A DNA stretch of 64,000 nt, from contig NC_064753.1 in assembly GCF_011397635.1 (NCBI RefSeq), positions 26,808,322 to 26,872,321 on the forward strand. Direction: 5' to 3'. Source of the DNA: Epinephelus fuscoguttatus. Its lineage: Eukaryota > Chordata > Actinopteri > Perciformes > Serranidae. Below are positions 29,001 through 38,000 of the stretch, in pieces (the first letter of the stretch is position 1; the number at the start of each line of letters is the position of its first letter). The notes beneath the pieces are model-generated. The model did not search any database and had not been told where the DNA came from. It saw nothing but the letters and a program-made list of their open reading frames with translations. The position numbers were made by a program, and so were the translations under genes.

Positions 29001-32000
29001 TTGGCCCAGTCACTGTACACTTTAGTCACTCATGGTTCCCCTTGAGCTGGGAGAGTACCTACAGTGACAATGGACCAAAAAAAGTCCCTCACAACAGTGT
29101 TCCAAGAACTGCGATCATACCTAGTTCTTACGGTGCAGACACAACAAAAAAGGGGGATTCTTAGGACTAGATTGTTAGACCTATGAAAAAGTTCCCCCAG
29201 TCCAAAAATTGATTGACCTAAAAGATGGCTAAAAAGTTTGTTAATTTTTCGCATGCCCCCCACAATACAAGACTTAAGGAAATTACCATACTATTGCTTA
29301 TTTTGGCCAAATGTGAAACAGCACTGACATGTTCCACAGTGGAAAATTTAGAGGACACATGTTTATTACTGTTAATCATTCCTATATTTAACAAATGTTG
29401 TGACATTCTCATGACAACGTTTGCTGACGATCTGTCACTGTGGTCTGAAATAGTCACTGCTGGAATATTTTGAAAAAAATTGTTGGCTAATCAGGCAAAA
29501 ATCCTAAATACCACACTACTATTATTTTATTTTGGGAAAGTACAACACATTTACATGCTTTAAAGTAAAAAGTTTCCTCATACTGTCTGTGCTCGAACAC
29601 CTGTTCACCCTCTTTCTGAAACTCTCTGTTTTAGCACCTGTCTCTTTAAGCTCCCCTCTAAGAAAAGCCCAGTCTGTTCTCAGTAGTCAGCATCTCTGGG
29701 TCTTCCACATTTCTGTGTCTCTGCACCTTAATTTTAGCTGGTAATGACTGTGACGGAGAATAGCAGCACTTTTTATTGTGAAAAATCACCAATATAGGAA
29801 TTTAAACACATTCGGACATGTTCCAGCAGGAATATAAGAAATGACATTGTAGCAATATATGTATATTTATATATGACAGAAAATAAGGAAAAGCACAATA
29901 GGTCCCTTTTAACACTTCATCAAGACTTCCTCCTCTGCTCCAGAAGAGATAACCAGTAATATTTCATCTCTTGTGTTCCCTGTTAACTGCAGTTTGAACG
30001 GGCTGCGCTGGGTGAAAAGTGAGAGTCTAGAGGCAGTGAGCCAGGTGACCCAGCTGGACTTACGGGACAATTGCTTGGGCTCACTAGACCTGAGCTCCGT
30101 CTGCAACCTGGAGACTCTGCACTGCCAGCGCAACCAGCTGGGGACACTCACGCTCAGCGGTTTCACACTGCGCATGCTTCATGCCAGCAGCAACCGTGAG
30201 TAACACAGAGTGCTGATATTATTGCCTCACTGGCTGTTTGTCTGTATGGTCAGGCCCTCCTTACTGTGATACATTCATTATATGGACACATATATGAATG
30301 GACCAGATGTTTAGCTGCTGATTGCTGCTTTTATCTGCCCACAGGCCTTACGACAGTCAACATCTATCCAGTCCCTAACCAGCTGACACACATGGACCTA
30401 TCACAGTGAGTTCTGGCTGGGAATAAGAAGTGGCTGTGGTCTCTTGTGTTCACTGATTTTTTTAACAGAGGCTCTGATGTCTAAAAATAGTATCTTTATC
30501 TTAATGCTCATTAATCTAGTTGTGCAGTGCTTAATGGAGGTGTAAATGAAGTAACTGAATTGAATATTCACTACCCAACAAAAGCAAACACTGTGGAATC
30601 TATTAAGTTGTATGCATGTATAAGTAAAGATGTACATAGTTTTTAATACTACTATTAAAAACGATTGACTTAGCCAGCATGGATACGTATGTGCCTTTCA
30701 GGCTGCATCAGTGAAAGATTTGAGAGTTTAAAAAAAATGTATTTTAAGGTAGTGAACCTCACACACCCTTGACAGTTTTCTTTAAATTTTGCTCTCCTTA
30801 ATTGTTGTGATGCATGTTCATAACCTGCTGGCTGTAAGCCTGATTATGCACAGTAAACATCACGGTATATCAGGGGTGAATATAAGCTTATGTTTCTGAA
30901 CACCTGCCAGTTTAAAAAACATCTGTAAAATGTCCTTTTTCCAGTCAACCTCCAGTACTGATTGCGGACACTAGCTGTTTTTATTAAAAAGCAGATAGAG
31001 ATCATTTGCGTGCTTGAATAACCCTGGGGGATATTATTTCGGCCTCTTGTTTACCACTGTCTCAAAACTGTTTACTCATTTGTACTATTAAAAGCAAAAT
31101 GCCAACTCCGCTCAGTTTGAGTGTTTGCGTGTGTGTCTTTCCGTGTGTGACTGTGTGTGTGTTGAGACAGGAACCTTTTGGAGTACCTTCCGGACTGGGT
31201 GTGTGACTGCAGAAAAATTGAGATGCTGGACGTCACGCACAACCTCCTGTCTGAGCTTCCTTCCAGGTTAGTGACCTTATTCTGTCACTAATCCTGAACC
31301 CTTCCTGCTGAAACGTTATGGTTTATTTTGAATTTGAATGTATTCAGCCTCATGTAATAAACATTTGTGTCCAGAATTAGAAGATCAGGTGTCACATTAC
31401 ACACAGTCATGCCTTTTAAATGCTCACTCTGTTGCCAAACTGCTTTACATAATGTTCATCTTAAGCATTTGTTACGGTAGTGGAACCATGGAAAGAACAA
31501 GGCACCAATAACAGCTGGTATTCGTCTCTTTGAAAAAGTCAATATCTGTGTCTTTTTGTTGCAACTGTAAAATATTGCCTTCCTATAGTGCTTGGCTCAG
31601 AGTCACCATCACTCACTGCCAGCCCTCAACACTCTACACAGGCATTTGCATTTGAATGAGACGTCAGAAAAGCTTTTGCAAATGAGATAATATTCTTCCA
31701 TCCACTGTACCCACTCATGACTTCTGTGATGTTTCAGGAGAGAATAAAAAGCCGCTGTGCTGGTCTGTTCAGGCAGCCAAGCTGAAAAGGTCATTGGTGG
31801 ATTAGTTAGCATGGGTTGCCCCAGTCAGTAGTCTGCACAGGGAGACGATGTGCTTTGGTTTGTTGCCTTTTTGTTGGTCTGTTCTTTTTTCCTTGTCCTA
31901 ATCTGGCTCTCTAATGTCTCTTCTGGCCTCCGACAGACTGCTCAACAGCTTGAGTTTGAGAAAGCTGCTGGCGGGGAACAATCATTTGCAGAGAGTGCCT

Positions 32001-35000
32001 GACCTACTTGACCACATCCCTCTGGAAGCCCTAGACCTCCAGCACAACAAGCTAGCCGAGCTCCCTGAGAGTCTGTTTTACAAGGCCTTAAAGTGAGTCT
32101 CTTCTCTACAGATCTTCCTGTTTCCTTTGTCATTCTGTCCTCAAGACTGTTTATGCTTTCACTTGTGTCCTTTAGCAGCCGGTTTTCCTGCTTTGAACCC
32201 TGCAGTGTGGTTGCAGTACAGTTTTCAGCTCATATTTTCTTTTCTTGACTCTATGTAGGGATTGTGGTAAAGATCAGTAGAGCATTCCAAAACGTAACTG
32301 GATCTTAATTTGCTCTCCTGTTTCCTGTGTGGTAAATCACTTAACACCCATTAGCAGTTCAAATGGCCTAATGTACTTTACTGTCTCAAAGGCTGAGACG
32401 TAATGGCAGTGACTGCTTGATGCATGATGGGTTTCCTGATATGTTGTCTAAAAGCTGCACAGCTTACAAAGGAAAAAAGTTACAGTCAGGACTCACAGAA
32501 ACAATATATGACTACAGAAACTAAGTTGATAATTAACACTATTCACATTCACAGACACGCACAATTCCAGTAAGCCACGAAGCCAGTGAGGTGTCAACCT
32601 TCTTGTAATGTTTGTGGCTTACAGAGAGGTATTATTGCACTTTAATCACTTTGGACTCTGTTTTAAAACAACAACGTGACAAGGTTCACTCCCTCGTGTG
32701 TCACAAGGACAGGTTTTATTACTGTTCAGTATGTGATACGCACAGACAATGACTTAACAACATCAATTACATAAGAATCAGTGGAGCTCAAATTACTGTC
32801 CCTCCTCTCAGTGCAGGTTCAACAGCATATAAATCAATGCTCTACTTGCAGGGATGAATTAACAGTTTTGTTCAGAGGTATTGTCTTCGGTTCAATAAGA
32901 ATAAGGGTGGAAATGAGAGGGGGAAAAATAATCAACCTTAAACCCACAATTCAACAACCTACATTTATTCTTGCATTTACATCATAACATGTCCTGTATT
33001 CTGTACATAATAGCTGGCCTGCACTTTAACACTTGCACATCACATTGTTATAGTGCTACCAATATGGTACATTGCTGCAGCTGTTGTTGAAATGATGTAA
33101 TGTTAATCATGCTGCTACATACTACTGAATCTCATCTTAATTGGAAATACCCTTTGCTTACTGATATGTAAATTAGAGGTTGTAGTTTGTAAGCTCTCCA
33201 GTAAATATTTAAATGAACCCCCACTGCCTGCTCTTAAGAAATGTCCTGAAGTACTTAAGACAAAATTAAAGCACAAAGACAAGATAATGAAATATTTATG
33301 TGCATACTTACTTATATGTAACTAACTTTCACATTTAAATTAATGTCTATTAAATTCAAGCCCTTTCCAAACAACCTTACACAATGCCGATCAAACTTAT
33401 TGCCACCAGGGAAAGCTCTCTGTGTGTTGCAGTATGCCGAAGTCGTGTTGTCGGGTGTCTGTGGTGACTTTCCTGCGCTGCCGCAGGGGAAATGATGAGT
33501 TTTATGTCAACCAGCCAGAGCTAAATGGGGCAGGAAGAGGGGAGAGACCGTAGTGATGGAGCAGCAGCTAGTAGCATGGCGGAAAATCCTATGAAGCATC
33601 CAAGAAAGGTTTCTAGAGTGGATGCTTACTCTGTGTTCAGAGTGAGGATAAAAGTCAAAATAAGACTTGAAGAGAGCACACCTGGGGGCAGGGAGATAAA
33701 GCGAGCTCACCTGCAGGCATACGTCATAAGCGAGCATGACAGTGTTTGTGTAATTACTCTTCACTGCTCGGGGGGGACAAAACTTGATTACTCCAGCTTT
33801 CAGTCAAATTGTATTTGCATTTTTTCTTCATGATTCACTTTGTTACAGTAATAGTGACATTGTGATCAAATGTCATGTCGTCAGTACAGATAGCAAAACC
33901 ATGGAAAAGACAGAAATAGATGGACTTTCAATTTCTGACCTAAAATGTTTGCTGTTTGTATACATTCTATAGTGGAAAGGGCATGGGGAGGGAAAGGCCT
34001 CCTAAATTGTATAGAAAAAGTTACATTTGATAACATTATTTGTTTTATTTGGTACTATTTTGTACAAAATATGTAATATTTTCCCAAACCCTGGAGGAGT
34101 CTACGAAACTCTTAAGTATTTTGGACATAAATGTCAGCCGTAACAACAAAACTTTCTGCTCAGAAAATTAGCTTCAGCTTCTTAAAATCCACTGTAAATG
34201 GGGCAGGATTGGGTGTCATTGGATGCAATAATTGGCAGGGTGGATATCTGCATACACTTTTTTAAACTAATGTATCTGTTTTTTAACTTGTCTTCCCTCA
34301 CAGCCTAAAATACTTAAATGTGTCAGCCAATGCATTGGAAAGTATTCCTCCCAGCAGCCCATCAGAGGAGAGCCTCAGCACGCTGCAGGAGCTCTACCTG
34401 ACGGGGAACATCCTGAATGAGAACTGCGGTGCTCTGTTGGTTGGACACCAGAACCTGCGGGTCCTTCACATCGCCTACAACCAGTTGCTCTCCTTCCCTG
34501 CCAGGTGTGTTACATTTGCCTTCCTGTCCATCAGTGTTCATTATAATTTGTAGTCGATTTGATTAGCTCACTGGAATTTTTTTGTTTGTGTCTCTAGTAA
34601 GCTGAGTAAGCTGGAGCTGCTGGAGGAGCTAAATCTAAGTGGCAACAAACTAAAGACGATCCCCTCCACTGTGTCCAGCTGTAAGAGACTGCACACCCTC
34701 ATTGCACACTCCAACCACATTACTGTCTTCCCAGAGATCCTCAACCTGCCCGAGATCAAGGTCAGACTTGTTCTGGTTTTATTTGCCTGACCAGTGTGTG
34801 TGTGTGATTATGCTCAGCCTGTGTCAGCTCATGTGTTTTGTACATTTGTAGCTTGTGGATCTGAGCTGTAATGAGTTGACTGAGATCCAGCTGCCCGACT
34901 CGCTGCCTGCCACTTTGCAAGAGTTGGACCTGACAGGCAACAGCAGCTTGATCCTGGAACACAAAACTCTCAACCTCTTCAGGTGAGTCATTAAACCCAG

Positions 35001-38000
35001 AGCAGTCAAAAATAATTACAGGTAACTCACTGAAATTTGTCAAGCATGAAATATAAGCGCCAACACCTTGGCTTTAGATTATGTAGTTACTGGATACTGG
35101 AGGGATATGGCATCATTCTTATGTGTGAAACCTATACGAATATAACATAGCTGTGTGAGGAACTGAGGCATATATGTATACCTCCTTCTGCAATTCCTTC
35201 TACTGTATTTCTCCTCTTTTTTTAGTCACATCACCACCCTGAAATTAGACCAGAAAGCCACCACGACAGCAGGAGACTCACAGAGTGCCTCCACTCCATG
35301 GAAACACGGTTACTCTGAAATGAGCGGCCAAAGGAACAAGTGAGTGCTGCTTTGTGTTTCTGTATGTTTTCTATGTTCATTTGTGAAAATAAATAGCTTA
35401 ATTTTTTATCAGCTGCAAACTGTATCTATCTGAATCGCCAAACTCGTAAATCAAATGACTACACAAGTACTCGCTGACTACGTTTACATGCACACAATGT
35501 TCCTGTGCTCTTATCTTATCTTATAAGACAATATTCCGACTAAGCTGTTAACAGGGCTAATGACAATAAATATTCCACTCATAGCCAGTTTACATGCAGC
35601 CACGCATACTTCGATTAATATTCCCTAACATTTATCATGTCAAAATATGGAAAAGTGTCAAGTGCCATTTTTCTTTGTTGCATCAAAATAGGATTTTTTC
35701 AGTTTTCCACTGGTAGCAAACGTGTTCAACCATGCAAACATAGCCTCCCTCTTTCATTCCCTCAGCCACTTTGAAAAGATTGTTGTTGCAATATTGGCAC
35801 ATATCCAAAAACTTGTTGATATCGAAGTGTTTTGTGATGTTTAAAAGTAGGTGTGTTTCTCCTGCCGATCAGAAATGTGGACATTTCTTCTGGGCATGCA
35901 TCTCTCTCAGCTTTGCAAAGTGTTGGCTTGTTGGTTTGTGTAAAATGCATCCAGGACAACAAACAGAGCTGACCGTAAACAGGCAGGACGCCGTGAGCCG
36001 CAAACTTCAGTACAAACCCCAGTTGAGACACATATTCCACATTTGCTTTATACATGCCCAAATAACGCTCCTAAAGCCTGAATAGTACCAGCATATCCAC
36101 ATCTTAATCAGAAAATTTAACATTCTGAAAAAGGCCTCATTCAGATATCCAAACAGAAATGCTATTTACATGATTAGTATCAAATTTGGAATATTGTCAT
36201 ATTTGGAATTATAGTGGAATATTAGTGAGCATCTAAAGTATTCACTGTGTAAAAAATCTGTGGTAACACTTTACTTGAAGGTATCCACATAAGGGTGACA
36301 TGACACTGTCATGAACTTGTCATAAACATTATGTACATGTCATAAACGTTTATGACTGCTGTCATTAAGTGTCATTGTTGACAAGTTGACATTAATCAAA
36401 GTGACATTACCAGAAGATGTCTTTGTCATGACAAGTTGACATTAAATTTGTTTGGGATGTCCTTATTATGACAACTTGACATTAATCAGGATGACATTAC
36501 CAGAAGATGTCTTTGTCATAACAATTCTAATCATTATGTCATCTTGTCATAAACACAAAAAGAGGTGCATTTCTTGTTAATGTCAAGTTGTTATGACAAA
36601 GACATCTTCTGGTAATGTCATCGAGGACCACAATGGAAATAAGCCTTTGGGCTTTATTGTGTATTTTAATCCTCGACGATTTTTAATTAATGTATGTGAA
36701 ACTCATCTGCAGTTACTCATGTCTGTTTTTTAATTGTTGTCAAATAAATCTACCTACCTACCTACCTACCTATCCTGGTTAATGTCAAGTTGTCATTATA
36801 AGGACATCCCAAACAAATTTAAAGTCAACTTGTCATGACAAAGACATCTTCTGGTAATGTCACTTTAATTAATGTCAAGTTGTCATAATCAAAACAACCC
36901 AAACAATGTCAACTTGTCATTACAAAAACCAAATGAAACTTAATGACAGCAGTCTTAAACATTTATGACATGTACATAATGTTTATGACAGGTTCATGAC
37001 CATGTCGTGTCATAGTTATGACAGTGTCATGTCACCCTTATGTAGATATCTTCAAGTAAAGTTTTACCAGATCTGTTTTACAAATGAAGATAGTTCAGTC
37101 TCTTCCCCCAGTCTTTCTAGTCTGAATAAAGTGGCCAGCTTTATTTTGGGTCCTCTGCTGTCAAGCACAGAATCACTCTTCAAATGTTGCTTTGGTGCAT
37201 TGGATATACTGTACATCTGTGTGTTTGGGTGTTGCTGCACAAGCACAGAGCAGGTGTCTACCACTGAGTCAATATCTGAATCACTGGCAGGCGCCTAGCA
37301 CTGGCACCAGGGCAGTCAATGCACCTTTTTAAGAGTAGCTGGCGCAGTAGAGCCTAACAGTTTTATTGGATTTAATATCTGTAACTATGTTAAGTGCATC
37401 AGTGTTGAGAGCCTCGGCAAGCCTGGCTGCTCCTCCAGGGTCATGGCCGCCACAGGGGCCCACACAGCTGTGTCTTTTATCATATGTCACCCCCTGATCT
37501 GGAGCTGCTGTGTCGCATGCTTAAGTATGTATGAGGTTTACCTCTGTGTGGGAGTCTTCTGTTTGTTAATGTGGATCTGTTGTTTGGGGCAGGTTGTGTG
37601 TGTCTGTGCTGGCTGTAGACCGATTTGGAGACGGTGTGGAAGCATGTTATGGCATCTTTGACGGAGACCGCAACGAGGAAGTGCCTCGACTGCTGCAGTG
37701 CACCATGGGAGATGTGCTGTGCGAGGAACTGCAGCACTCCAGTACTGACAATGTGTACATGTGCAACACTTTCATCACCTCACACAGGTTAGACAGATGT
37801 GTTTTTAAGTCTTTATTAATACCTTTTTTTTGTACTTGCAAATAAACAGATAATTGACTTAAAGAGTTTTCAGCAGCTCTGTTTGTTTTTGTATTGGACA
37901 GGAAACTAGGAATGGCTGGCCAGAAACTGGGTGCTTCTGCCTTGCTGTGTTATATTCACCATGAGCCTTCAGATCCAGGAGGCTACTTCAGCCTCACTGT

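Larger units (their letters stand above)
35340..37592 (+). other. PHLPP2 intron before the phosphatase exons
   Basis: GT-AG intron, almost entirely repeat. About 35475-36240 carries GACTACGTTTACATGCACAC and AGTTTACATGCAGCC motifs typical of a teleost TTTACATG-ended MITE (borders unclear). 36262-37069 is the hairpin element. Confidence 0.6.

Noticed and set aside
36750..36771. CRISPR-like or satellite array
   Set aside because: It is only the short (TACC)n tail of a nested retrotransposon.
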